Origin: Denitratisoma sp.
GTDB lineage: Bacteria > Pseudomonadota > Gammaproteobacteria > Burkholderiales > Rhodocyclaceae
Direction of reading: 5' to 3'
Assembly (NCBI GenBank): GCA_032027165.1
Contig: JAVSMO010000001.1
Coordinates: 2,172,204 to 2,211,741, forward strand
DNA length: 39,538 nt
Below the pieces are notes generated by a model, which was not told the DNA's origin, searched no databases, and saw only the letters and a program-made list of their open reading frames with translations. Of this stretch, positions 15,511 through 23,502 are shown piece after piece (the stretch's first letter is position 1; every line of letters starts with the position of its first letter). The translations under genes and the position numbers were made by a program.

Positions 15511-17175
15511 ATGAAATACACCGACAAGCAGGTCTTCGAGATCGGCCTGCCCGGCGCGCGCGACGCCGGCAGCGCGGACAACATGGGCTTCAAGGCCCTC
15601 AACCTGGCGCGCATGGCGCACATCGGCCTGAAGGTGCCGGAAGCCTTCGTGCTGGGCACCGCCCTCTGCCGCGATTTCCTCAAGCACCCGGCCAAATCGC
15701 GTACGGCGCTGCACGACCTGCTGGTCGAGATGCTGCGGCGGCTGGAAACCGCCTCGCGCCTGGCCTTCGGCGGCGTGCGCAAGCCCTTGCTGGTGTCGGT
15801 GCGCTCCGGTGCGCCGGTATCGATGCCGGGCATGATGGACACGCTGCTCAACATCGGCCTGTGCGACGCCACGCTGCACGGCCTCATGCGCCTGACCGGC
15901 AACCCGCGCCTGGCCTGGGATTCCTACCGCCGCCTGGTGCAGCAGTTCGCCGAGGTGGTGCACGGCGCCGACGCCGCGCCGTTCCGCGACGTGCTCGACG
16001 CGGCCGTGCGCGAGGCCGGCGTCGACGACGCACGCGAACTGGACTTCCGCCAGCTCGCCGGGCTGACGCGGGAATTCCTGGCAATCCACCGCGACGCCAC
16101 CGGCCAGCCTTTCCCGCAGGACCCGATGGAGCAGCTCGAGGCCGCCATCGCGGCGGTGTTCGCCTCCTGGAACGGCGAACGCGCCACCGCCTACCGCCGC
16201 CTCAACGGCCTGCCGGACAACCTCGGCACGGCGGTGACGGTGCAGCGCATGGTGTTCGGCAACGCCGGCGGCACCTCCGGCGCCGGCGTGGCGTTCACGC
16301 GCAACCCCGCATACGGGGGCAACCGGCTCTACGCCGACTTCCTCTTCAACAGCCAGGGCGAGGACGTCGTCTCCGGCCGCGTCATGGCGAACGATGCGCC
16401 GCGCCTGCAGGCGCTCCTGCCCGAGGTGTGGGCACGGCTGGAATCGTTGCGCGGCAGTCTCGAGGCCGAGTTCCGCGACGCCCAGGAATTCGAGTTCACC
16501 GTGCAGGACGGCGAACTGTTCCTGCTGCAGACGCGCAGCGCCAAGCGCACGCCGTGGGCGGCGCTGGCCATCGCCGTCGACCAGGAGAAGGAGGGCCTCA
16601 TCGCACCCGACGAGGCGCTCGCCCGCCTCGAAGGCATCGACCTGGAGCGGCTCGAGCGCAGGCGCCTGGCGCCGGGCGAAGAGCAGGCCGCACTGGGACG
16701 CGGCGTATCGGCCGGCATCGGCCTCGCCGGCGGCCCCATCGCCCTGGATGCCGACGCCGCGCAGCGCTTCGCCGCCGAGGGCCGCCCCGCGCTGCTCGTG
16801 CGCGAGGACACGCTCACCGCCGACATCGCCGGACTCGCCGCCTGCGCCGGCCTGCTGACGGTGCGCGGCAGCCGCACCGCCCACGCCGCCGTGGTGGCGC
16901 GCCAGATGGGCAAGCCCTGCCTGGTCGGCTGCGCCGGACTCGCCATCGACGCCGCTGCCCGCAGCGTCGCGCTCGGCGGCCGCAGCCTGCGCGAAGGCGA
17001 TGTCCTGTGGATCGACGCAGAAGGCGGCGGCGTCTACGAACGCGAGCCGGCCGTCGCCGTCGAGCGGCCGGCCGCGGCGCTGGCCGCCGTCGCACGCTGG
17101 CGCGGCACCGGGGGGGCGCGCGAAGCGGTCGCGCAGGATGCGCCGCGCGCGGGTCTGGCCGCCGCCGCACAATGA
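15511..17175 (+). CDS. PPDK-like phosphotransferase lacking the PEP/pyruvate barrel
   Basis: This 554-residue protein follows pyruvate phosphate dikinase closely over two domains. The ATP-grasp part shows G-F-K28, SVRSGA (Arg98) with SMPGMMDTLLN, GTSGAGVAFTRNP, NSQGEDVVSG, EFEFTVQDG and LLQTRSAKRT. The swivelling phosphohistidine domain shows RTAHAAVVARQMGKPC with His458 as the phospho-acceptor. It then ends, where PPDK (about 880 residues) continues with the TIM barrel that binds PEP and pyruvate. The protein should therefore form phosphohistidine from ATP but must use another acceptor, as rifampin phosphotransferase does with its own substrate domain. No third domain is present, so the acceptor is probably a partner, possibly the PhoU-like protein upstream. 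The stop overlaps the next gene's ATG (ATGA). Confidence 0.8.
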   Translation: MKYTDKQVFEIGLPGARDAGSADNMGFKALNLARMAHIGLKVPEAFVLGTALCRDFLKHPAKSRTALHDLLVEMLRRLETASRLAFGGVRKPLLVSVRSGAPVSMPGMMDTLLNIGLCDATLHGLMRLTGNPRLAWDSYRRLVQQFAEVVHGADAAPFRDVLDAAVREAGVDDARELDFRQLAGLTREFLAIHRDATGQPFPQDPMEQLEAAIAAVFASWNGERATAYRRLNGLPDNLGTAVTVQRMVFGNAGGTSGAGVAFTRNPAYGGNRLYADFLFNSQGEDVVSGRVMANDAPRLQALLPEVWARLESLRGSLEAEFRDAQEFEFTVQDGELFLLQTRSAKRTPWAALAIAVDQEKEGLIAPDEALARLEGIDLERLERRRLAPGEEQAALGRGVSAGIGLAGGPIALDADAAQRFAAEGRPALLVREDTLTADIAGLAACAGLLTVRGSRTAHAAVVARQMGKPCLVGCAGLAIDAAARSVALGGRSLREGDVLWIDAEGGGVYEREPAVAVERPAAALAAVARWRGTGGAREAVAQDAPRAGLAAAAQ

Positions 17176-19007
17176 CCTCGGGAAAAGCCACCCTGGTGCT
17201 GCCGCCCCTGCCTGCGCGGCAGCACGTCGCCATCGGTCCGGTGCAGGCGGAAGAACTCGACCGCATCGTCGCCGACGGCCTGCTGCGCACGGTCTTCCAG
17301 CCCATCCTGGGATTCCATACGCGCGGCTATCTCGGCTTCGAGGCGCTGATCCGCGGACCGGCGGGCTCTTCCCTCGAAGCGCCGCCCGCCCTGTTCGAGG
17401 CCGCGGCCCGGTTCGGCCTGACGCTCGAACTGGAGCGTGCCTGCCGCGAACAGTCGCTGCGCGCCTTCGCCGCCGCCGGGCTGACCGGCAAGCTGTTCCT
17501 CAACGTCAGCCCGCAGTGCCTGGCCGACCCGGTACTGCTGGACGGCGAAACCCTGCACCTGCTGCGCAGCCTCGGCCTGGCACCCTCCAGCATCGTCATC
17601 GAGATCACCGAGAACCAGAAAATCAACGATTTCGCCGGCGTGCGCCGGCTGCTCGACCACTATCGCGGACTCGGCTACGAAATCGCCATCGACGACCTCG
17701 GCGAGGGCTTCTCCAACCTGCGCCTGTGGACAGAACTGCACCCGCAGTACATCAAGATCGACCGCCACTTCATCAGCGGCATCGACGAGAATGCCCTGAA
17801 GTTCCAGATGGTGCGCTCGATCCACGGCCTCGCCGAGGCCTGCGCCGCCAACATCATCGCCGAGGGCATCGAGACGGCGGCCGAGTTCACCATGCTGCGC
17901 GACCTCGGCATCGCCTACGGCCAGGGCTATTTCATCGCGCATCCGCACGCGGCGCCCGCCGCCGTTCCCGGCGCGGAGGTGGTGCAGGCGCTGGGCGGGC
18001 GCCACATCAGCATCTTCCCCGGCATGCAGCCGCCGCGCGCGCACGCCACCGCGCGCACCGTGCTGCGCCATGTCGAGCCGGTCTCGCCGGAAACCCTCAA
18101 CGACGCCGTCTTCCAGCGCCTCGAAAGTCAGTCCGACGAGCACGCCGTGCCGGTGGTGAAGGACGGCATCCCGGTCGGCCTGATCAACCGCCACAGCCTG
18201 ATCGACCGCTTCGCGCGCCCCTACCGGCGCGAACTGTACGGGCGCCGCGCCTGCAGCCAGTTCATGGACACCTCGCCGCTGATCGTCGACCACGCCATCA
18301 GCGTGCAGGAGCTGGGGCGGCTGCTCAGCCGATCGGCCCGCCACCACATGGCCGACGGCTTCATCGTCACCGAGGACGGCCGCTACATCGGCATCGGCTA
18401 CAGCCACGACCTGATGGCGCTGATCACGGAAATGCAGATCCGCGCGGCGCGCTACGCCAATCCGCTGACCCAGCTGCCCGGCAACGTTCCCATCGACGAG
18501 CATATCGCCCGCCTGCTGGAGGGCGGCGTGCGCTTCGCCGCCGCCTATTGCGACCTCGACCGTTTCAAGCCCTTCAACGACGTCTACGGCTACCGCCACG
18601 GCGACGACCTGATCCGCATCCTGGCCGAGACGCTGCTGCTCCATTGCGACGGCACGCTGGATTTCGTCGGCCACATTGGCGGCGACGATTTCCTCGTGCT
18701 GTTCCAGAGCGCCGACTGGCAGGCGCGCTGCGAGCGCGTCATCGGCCATTTCGAGGACCACAGCTGCCACCTGTATTCCGCCGAGGACCTGGCGCGCGGC
18801 GGCATCCTCACCGAGGACCGGCGCGGCCAGCAGATGCTGCATGCCCTGCCCAGCCTGTCGATCGGCGCGGTGACGGTCGAGCCGGGCAGCTACCACAGCC
18901 ACCATGAGATCTCCACCGCAGCAGCGGAGGCGAAGAAGCAGGCCAAGAAGCTGCCAGGCAGCGCGCTGTTCGTCGAGCGGCGACGCCCCGACGGCAGCGC
19001 CGCCTAG
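17172..19007 (+). CDS. EAL-CBS-GGDEF cyclic-di-GMP signalling protein
   Basis: This is a 611-residue cytoplasmic protein without membrane segments. The N-terminal EAL phosphodiesterase domain (about 30-260) keeps its metal and catalytic residues: E57 in EALIRG, N111, E144 in EITE, D174-D175, K195 and E231 in AEGIET. A CBS-type pair spans about 297-423 (VVKDGIPVGLINR; VTEDGRYIGIG). The C-terminal GGDEF domain carries GGDDF at 503-507, with Asp in place of Glu at position four, so cyclase activity is uncertain. The order EAL-CBS-GGDEF is reversed relative to common GGDEF-EAL fusions. Start ATG 17172 overlaps the dikinase-like stop. CBS domains often bind adenine nucleotides, so the operon may link phosphate or energy state to c-di-GMP. 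A copy of AAAGTCAGTC lies inside at 18124. Confidence 0.88.
   Translation: MTSGKATLVLPPLPARQHVAIGPVQAEELDRIVADGLLRTVFQPILGFHTRGYLGFEALIRGPAGSSLEAPPALFEAAARFGLTLELERACREQSLRAFAAAGLTGKLFLNVSPQCLADPVLLDGETLHLLRSLGLAPSSIVIEITENQKINDFAGVRRLLDHYRGLGYEIAIDDLGEGFSNLRLWTELHPQYIKIDRHFISGIDENALKFQMVRSIHGLAEACAANIIAEGIETAAEFTMLRDLGIAYGQGYFIAHPHAAPAAVPGAEVVQALGGRHISIFPGMQPPRAHATARTVLRHVEPVSPETLNDAVFQRLESQSDEHAVPVVKDGIPVGLINRHSLIDRFARPYRRELYGRRACSQFMDTSPLIVDHAISVQELGRLLSRSARHHMADGFIVTEDGRYIGIGYSHDLMALITEMQIRAARYANPLTQLPGNVPIDEHIARLLEGGVRFAAAYCDLDRFKPFNDVYGYRHGDDLIRILAETLLLHCDGTLDFVGHIGGDDFLVLFQSADWQARCERVIGHFEDHSCHLYSAEDLARGGILTEDRRGQQMLHALPSLSIGAVTVEPGSYHSHHEISTAAAEAKKQAKKLPGSALFVERRRPDGSAA
18124..18133 (+). 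repeat. Dispersed word AAAGTCAGTC, copy 3
   Basis: Exact copy inside the EAL-CBS-GGDEF gene, between the EAL and CBS regions. See the finding on this word. Confidence 0.6.
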
Positions 19008-19010
19008 GGC

Positions 19011-19043
19011 CGTCACGCGCCCGTAATCCCCGCCTGATCTAAT
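19011..19043 (+). promoter_or_regulatory. Pho-box promoter of the PilJ-like gene
   Basis: CGTCACG (19011-19017), four bases, CGTAATC (19022-19028), 9 bp, then TCTAAT (19038-19043), which matches TATAAT at five of six positions. It starts three bases after the EAL-CBS-GGDEF stop. Confidence 0.72.
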
Positions 19044-19072
19044 GGCGCCCGCTCAACGATCCGCTCCGCACC

Positions 19073-19885
19073 ATGAGAAAACCCGTCGCCCTGCTGATTC
19101 TCGCTTCGCTCTGCCTGGCGCTGCCGCCCGCCGCGGCGGCGCCACCCAGGCCGGAACCGCTGCAAACGCGCGACATCCTGCCAGCCGGGACGTTGCGCAC
19201 GCAGTCCCAGCGCCTGGCCAAGCTGCACCACCAGATCCGCCTCGACGTGAACGCCGAGTCGGCGCGCAGCCGCCTCGTCGCCGGCATCGCCGAGGCCGAC
19301 CGCGCCCTCGATGCGCTCGCGGTCCTGCCTGCCACGCCACGCATCGCGCGCAGCCTGGCGCGCTGCCGCATGCTCTGGCAGGAAATGCGCGGCGAGTTGC
19401 GTAGCGGCGGCGGCACCCGCATCAACGACCTGGCCGATGCGCTGATGATCGCCGCCGGCAAGCTCGCTTTCGACATCGAGAACGAGCTCGGCACGCCGGC
19501 CGGCCGCCTGGTCGACCTGTCGATCCGACAGAACATGCTGGCGCAGCGCATGGCCCGCCTCTACATGCAGGCCCAGCTGGGCGACCGCTCGCAGGGCCTG
19601 CAGGTCGACATGCGGCAGGCACGCACCGAGTTCTCCATGGCGCTCGGCGAGCTGGCCGTGGCCCCCGCCAACACGCACGCCATCGGCGAGCGCATCGCGC
19701 TGACCCGCATGCAGTGGCTGTTCCTCGACAATGCTTTGGCGCGCCCCGCCGAGCGCGCGCTGGCGCGCGACGTGGCCAGCACCAGCGAGCGCATCATGCA
19801 GATGATGGACGACGTCGCCCAGCTGTACCTGGAAACCGGCGCGGCCAGCCCCCTGGCAAGCGCCGCGCCGTCCCCCAGGAACTGA
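19073..19885 (+). CDS. Secreted PilJ/NarX-sensor-like protein
   Basis: This 270-residue protein has a signal peptide (residues 1-22, cut near AAAA-PP) and no later membrane helix, so it should be free in the periplasm. Two segments resemble the type IV pili methyl-accepting chemotaxis transducer N-terminal (PilJ) domain: AGTLRTQSQRLAKL (38-51) and IRQNMLAQRMARLY (151-164). The first is also close to the P-box of NarX/NarQ nitrate sensors (GSLRMQSYRL). Normally such domains are the sensory part of a membrane receptor; here the module stands alone. A Pho-type promoter precedes it and olsBA follow, with their own Pho box. Ligand and partner are unknown. Confidence 0.68.
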   Translation: MRKPVALLILASLCLALPPAAAAPPRPEPLQTRDILPAGTLRTQSQRLAKLHHQIRLDVNAESARSRLVAGIAEADRALDALAVLPATPRIARSLARCRMLWQEMRGELRSGGGTRINDLADALMIAAGKLAFDIENELGTPAGRLVDLSIRQNMLAQRMARLYMQAQLGDRSQGLQVDMRQARTEFSMALGELAVAPANTHAIGERIALTRMQWLFLDNALARPAERALARDVASTSERIMQMMDDVAQLYLETGAASPLASAAPSPRN

Positions 19886-19889
19886 CTTT
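19881..19889 (-). repeat. Dispersed word, copy 4 (AAAGTCAGT, last base changed)
   Basis: Nine of ten bases match; it reads AAAGTCAGTT on the minus strand (tenth base at 19880). It overlaps the stop codon of the PilJ-like gene and directly abuts the olsB Pho box. Confidence 0.55.
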
Positions 19890-19944
19890 CGTAACCGCCG
19901 CGTCACCTCGCCTTCACGCCGCCGCAACAGGCGCCCCCTAGAGT
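19890..19944 (+). promoter_or_regulatory. Four-unit Pho-box promoter of olsBA
   Basis: CGTAACC (19890), CGTCACC (19901), CTTCACG (19912) and CGCAACA (19923-19929) recur with exact 11-bp steps. Nine bases later lies TAGAGT (19939-19944) as the -10. This is the clearest PhoB-type array in the window. Confidence 0.82.
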
Positions 19945-19975
19945 GGGCCTGCATTCAACAAACCGGAGACGAGAC

Positions 19976-20734
19976 ATGCTGCACAAGGTGGAACAATCCG
20001 CACACGCGCGCCGGCCGCGACTGCACGTCGGGCTGGCTCAATGCGACTCGGAAGTCCGCGAGGCGCAGAAGCTGCGCTACCGCATCTTCGCCGAGGAGCT
20101 CGGCGCCCGGCTCAACTGCCGCGAACCCGGCGTCGACCACGACCTCTACGATCCCTTCTGCGAGCACCTTGTCGTGCGCGACGAAGCGGCGGGACGCATC
20201 GTCGGTACCTACCGCATCCTGTCGCCGCAGGCGGCCAAGCGGGTCGGCGGCTACTACTCCGAGAACGAATTCGACCTCACCCGCCTGCAACTGCTGCGCG
20301 AGGGCATGGTCGAGATCGGCCGCTCCTGCATCGACCCGGACTACCGCACCGGCGGCACCATCGCCCTGCTCTGGTCCGGCCTTGCCCGCTACATGGCGCA
20401 GGGCAACTACCGCCACCTCATCGGCTGCGCCAGCATCGGCATGGCCGACGGCGGCCATGCGGCGGCCAATCTCTACCGGCGTCTCGGCGAGCACATGGCG
20501 CCGATCGAATACCGCGTCTTTCCGCGCCACCCGCTGCCGGTCGAGCAGCTCTTCGACGGCCAGCCGGCCGAGCTGCCGCCGCTCATCAAGGGCTACCTGC
20601 GCGCCGGCGCCTGGATAGGCGGCGAGCCGGCCTGGGACCCCGATTTCAACACCGCAGACCTGCTGGTCATGATGCCGATGGCGCGCGTCGACCAGCGCTA
20701 CGCGCGGCACTTCCTCGAGCGGAAGGCCGCATGA
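19976..20734 (+). CDS. olsB: L-ornithine N-alpha-acyltransferase OlsB
   Basis: This 252-residue GNAT-fold acyltransferase transfers a 3-hydroxyacyl chain from acyl carrier protein to the alpha-amino group of ornithine, giving lyso-ornithine lipid. Family features are the N-terminal VREAQKLRYRIFAEELGA, the acidic DHDLYDPFCEHLVV, VGTYRIL and EIGRSCIDPDYRTGGTIALLW. The start ATG 19976 has GGAGA upstream; an in-frame GTG at 19943 lies within the -10 region and is rejected. Ornithine lipids contain no phosphorus and replace phospholipids under phosphate limitation in several Proteobacteria, which fits the four-unit Pho box. The stop overlaps the olsA start (ATGA). Confidence 0.93.
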   Translation: MLHKVEQSAHARRPRLHVGLAQCDSEVREAQKLRYRIFAEELGARLNCREPGVDHDLYDPFCEHLVVRDEAAGRIVGTYRILSPQAAKRVGGYYSENEFDLTRLQLLREGMVEIGRSCIDPDYRTGGTIALLWSGLARYMAQGNYRHLIGCASIGMADGGHAAANLYRRLGEHMAPIEYRVFPRHPLPVEQLFDGQPAELPPLIKGYLRAGAWIGGEPAWDPDFNTADLLVMMPMARVDQRYARHFLERKAA

Positions 20735-21516
20735 GGGTTGCCTTGCGACTTGCCCGCGTCGGCCTGCACCTGGGCTACGGGCTGGCTACCGCGGCGCTGG
20801 TCTACCCCGCGATCGGCCGCCCGGCGCGGCTCAAGCTGAAACAGCGCTGGTCGCGCCAGCTGCTCGGCATGCTCGGCGTGCGCCTGAGCATCGATGCGGC
20901 GATGCCGGCCTCGCCCGCCCTGCTGGTGGCGAACCACGTCTCCTGGCTGGACATCTACGTCATCAACGCCCTGGCGCCGGCCGCCTTCGTCTGCAAGGCT
21001 GAGGTGCGCGACTGGCCGCTGATCGGCTGGCTGTGCGAACGCACCGAAACGGTGTTCATGCCGCGCGGCAGCCGCAGTGCGGCAAAACAGGCCGGCGAGA
21101 TCGTCGCCCTGCGCCTGCGGCAGGGCTGGCGCGTGGGGGTCTTCCCGGAGGGCACCACAACCGACGGCAGCGGGTTGCTGCCCTTCCACGCCGCCCTCCT
21201 GCAGGGCGCCATCGATGCCGACTGCCTCGTGCAGCCGCTGGCCCTGCGCTATCTCGACGAACGCGGGCAGGCCACTGCTGCGGCGGCCTATTGCGGCGAC
21301 ACCACGCTGCTGCAATCCCTGTGCCGGATCGCCGCCCTGCCCTGCCTGGAAGTCCGCCTCGACGTCCTGCCGCCGCTCGACGGCCGCGGTGCCGAGCGGC
21401 GCCGACTGGCGGCACAGGCGGAAATGGCGATCGGGCGCGCCCTGAACCGCCCGCTTCGCGACGGGGGTGCAAGGGTGGGTGCGGCCGACGGCCGGGTCAG
21501 CCTTGCGGCGACGTGA
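20731..21516 (+). CDS. olsA: Lyso-ornithine lipid O-acyltransferase OlsA
   Basis: This 261-residue PlsC-family acyltransferase has the HX4D motif NHVSWLD (68-74) and the FPEGTTTDG motif (138-146). It adds the second fatty acid to lyso-ornithine lipid at the inner membrane; an N-terminal hydrophobic stretch (about 8-27) probably anchors it. General 1-acyl-glycerol-3-phosphate acyltransferases share these motifs, so the assignment rests on its coupling to olsB by an ATGA overlap. The 3' end runs 20 bases into the end of the convergent phoR gene, with no terminator visible between the two operons. Confidence 0.88.
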   Translation: MRVALRLARVGLHLGYGLATAALVYPAIGRPARLKLKQRWSRQLLGMLGVRLSIDAAMPASPALLVANHVSWLDIYVINALAPAAFVCKAEVRDWPLIGWLCERTETVFMPRGSRSAAKQAGEIVALRLRQGWRVGVFPEGTTTDGSGLLPFHAALLQGAIDADCLVQPLALRYLDERGQATAAAAYCGDTTLLQSLCRIAALPCLEVRLDVLPPLDGRGAERRRLAAQAEMAIGRALNRPLRDGGARVGAADGRVSLAAT

Positions 21517-22798
21517 CGCGCCAGGCAGGGAAGACGGCGCTGAAGGTGCTGCCGACGCCGGGGATGGAGCCGATATCGAGGCTGGCCTGATGGCGCAGCA
21601 GGACGTGCTTGACGATGGACAGCCCCAGCCCGGTGCCGCCCGACTCGCGCGAGCGGCCGCGGTCGACACGGTAGAAGCGTTCGGTCAGGCGCGGGATATG
21701 CTCCTCGGGGATGCCGATGCCGCTGTCCTCGACGCTGAAGACGCCCTTGCCGTCGCGCATTTCCCAGCGCAGCAGGATGCGGCCTCCCTCGGGCGTGTAG
21801 CGCACCGCATTGGTGACGAGGTTGGAGAAGGCGCTGCGCAGCTCCTCGCGGCTGCCCTTGAGGAAGGCCGGCACCACCTCGCAGGTAATGGAATGGCGCC
21901 CGCCGGAGAGCCGGCGTCCCTCGGCGGAGACGTCGTAGATCAGGTCGCGCACGTCGAATTCCTCCTCGCGCGGCAGCTGCGCCTCCTCCTCGATGCGGGA
22001 CAGGGTAAGCAGGTCCTCGACCAGGCGCAGCATGCGGCCCGCCTGCTCGTCCATGATCGACAGCCGGTGCTTCAGTTCGCGCGGATTGATCGGCGGATCC
22101 TCGACCAGGTGCTCGATGAAGCCGGAGATGACCGTCAGCGGCGTGCGCAATTCGTGCGACACGTTGGCGACGAAATCGCGGCGCACCGTCTCCGCCCGCT
22201 CGATCTGCGTCACGTCGAAGCTGATCAGCAGCTTGCGGTCCCGGCCGAAGCGGATTGCCTCGAGCGAGAGGACGCGGCCTTTCCGTTCCGGCGGCCGGTA
22301 CAGCAGGGATGCGCCCTCCACGGCGCTGGCGATGAACTCGGCGAAGCCGGGCAGGCGGATCAGATTGGTGACGAGCAGGCCGACGTCGCGCTCGCCGCGC
22401 AGGCCGAGGTGCTGCTCGGCGACGCGGTTGCACCAGACGATGTGGTCCTCGGCGTCGAGGAAGACAAGGCCGTCCGGCGAAGCCTCCGCCGCCTGGCTGA
22501 ACACCTCGAGGTCGCCCTCGATGCGCGCGCGCGCCTTGCGCTCGCGCCGCAGCATGCGGTAGAGGTCGACGAAGACATTGCCCCAGGCGCCCCAGGCGTC
22601 GGGGATGTCGCGCTGCTCGGGCGCCTTCAGCCAGCGCTGCAGGCGGGCGAGATGGGCGGTATGCGCCAGCAGCATCAGCAGCAGGATGCCGCACACGACC
22701 AGCGCGCCGGCGACGGCGCCGAAGATGGCCCCCGCGACCAGTCCGGCCAGGACCGCCGCGGCAAGCCGGATCAGCAGGGAAATCCAGACCGAAGGCAT
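21497..22798 (-). CDS. phoR: Phosphate sensor histidine kinase PhoR
   Basis: This 433-residue kinase has two N-terminal membrane helices (about 5-50) with almost no periplasmic loop, a charged linker, a PAS domain (about 105-190), and HisKA/HATPase domains with VSHELRTPL (His215) and the N, G1 and G2 boxes (NLVTNAVRYTP; DSGIGIP; GGTGLGLSIV). The missing periplasmic sensor is typical of PhoR, which senses phosphate through the Pst transporter and PhoU and phosphorylates PhoB. It begins nine bases after phoB. Its 3' end overlaps olsA convergently by 20 bases. Confidence 0.95.
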   Translation of the reverse strand: MPSVWISLLIRLAAAVLAGLVAGAIFGAVAGALVVCGILLLMLLAHTAHLARLQRWLKAPEQRDIPDAWGAWGNVFVDLYRMLRRERKARARIEGDLEVFSQAAEASPDGLVFLDAEDHIVWCNRVAEQHLGLRGERDVGLLVTNLIRLPGFAEFIASAVEGASLLYRPPERKGRVLSLEAIRFGRDRKLLISFDVTQIERAETVRRDFVANVSHELRTPLTVISGFIEHLVEDPPINPRELKHRLSIMDEQAGRMLRLVEDLLTLSRIEEEAQLPREEEFDVRDLIYDVSAEGRRLSGGRHSITCEVVPAFLKGSREELRSAFSNLVTNAVRYTPEGGRILLRWEMRDGKGVFSVEDSGIGIPEEHIPRLTERFYRVDRGRSRESGGTGLGLSIVKHVLLRHQASLDIGSIPGVGSTFSAVFPAWRVTSPQG

Positions 22799-22807
22799 CG
22801 CGGCGGT

Positions 22808-23500
22808 TCAGCCCGACCGCGGCAGGGAGAGCTTGTAACCGGCGCCGCGCACCGTCTCGATCAGCTGTTCGCCCTGCGGGCCCAGCGCCTGGCGCAGGCG
22901 GCGGATGTGCACATCCACCGTACGCTCCTCGATGAAGACATGGTCGCCCCAGACCTGATCGAGCACCTGCGGCCGGCTGAAAACGCGCCCCGGGTGGGCC
23001 ATGAAGAAACGCAGCAGCTTGAACTCGGTCGGCGCCAGCTCGACCGGGCGGCCGTCGAGCCTGACTTCGTAGGAGATGGGATCGAGGTGCAGCGGGCCGA
23101 AGACCAGCGTGGTTTCGGCGGCATGCGGCGCGCGCCGGCGCAGCACCGCCTGGATGCGCGCCAGCAGCTCGCGCGGGCTGAAGGGCTTGACGAGATAATC
23201 GTCGGCGCCCTGCTCGAGGCCGGCGACTCGGTCCGACTCCTCGCCGCGCGCAGTGACCATGATCAGCGGCAGCTTCTCGGTGCGGGCGGATTCGCGCAGC
23301 TGGCGCGCCAGCGCCAGGCCGGACATCCTCGGCAGCATCCAGTCGATCAGCACGGCGTCCGGCAGCGCCGCCTTCAGCGCAGCCAGCGCTTCCTCCGCGC
23401 TTGCCGCGACGGCCGCCTTCATGCCGGCCTTCTCCAGCGTGAAGCGGATCAGCTCCTGGATGGCGGGATCGTCCTCGACGACAAGCACGCGGGTCGCCAT
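22808..23500 (-). CDS. phoB: Phosphate response regulator PhoB
   Basis: This 230-residue OmpR/PhoB-family regulator has a receiver domain with acidic pocket E9-D10-D11, phosphorylation site Asp53 and the conserved KP pair (YLVKPFS), then a winged-helix DNA-binding domain (FKLLRFFMAHPG; RTVDVHIRRLRQAL). PhoB binds 11-bp-spaced direct repeats, exactly the arrangement seen upstream of five operons in this window. I start it at ATG 23500 (MATRVLVV); upstream in-frame sequence belongs to phoU read in another frame. The gap to phoU is two bases. Confidence 0.96.
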   Translation of the reverse strand: MATRVLVVEDDPAIQELIRFTLEKAGMKAAVAASAEEALAALKAALPDAVLIDWMLPRMSGLALARQLRESARTEKLPLIMVTARGEESDRVAGLEQGADDYLVKPFSPRELLARIQAVLRRRAPHAAETTLVFGPLHLDPISYEVRLDGRPVELAPTEFKLLRFFMAHPGRVFSRPQVLDQVWGDHVFIEERTVDVHIRRLRQALGPQGEQLIETVRGAGYKLSLPRSG

Positions 23501-23502
23501 GC

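Noticed and set aside
19943..19978. Longer olsB start at GTG 19943
   Set aside because: The GTG is inside the -10 region of the Pho promoter; the ATG at 19976 has a proper GGAGA site.
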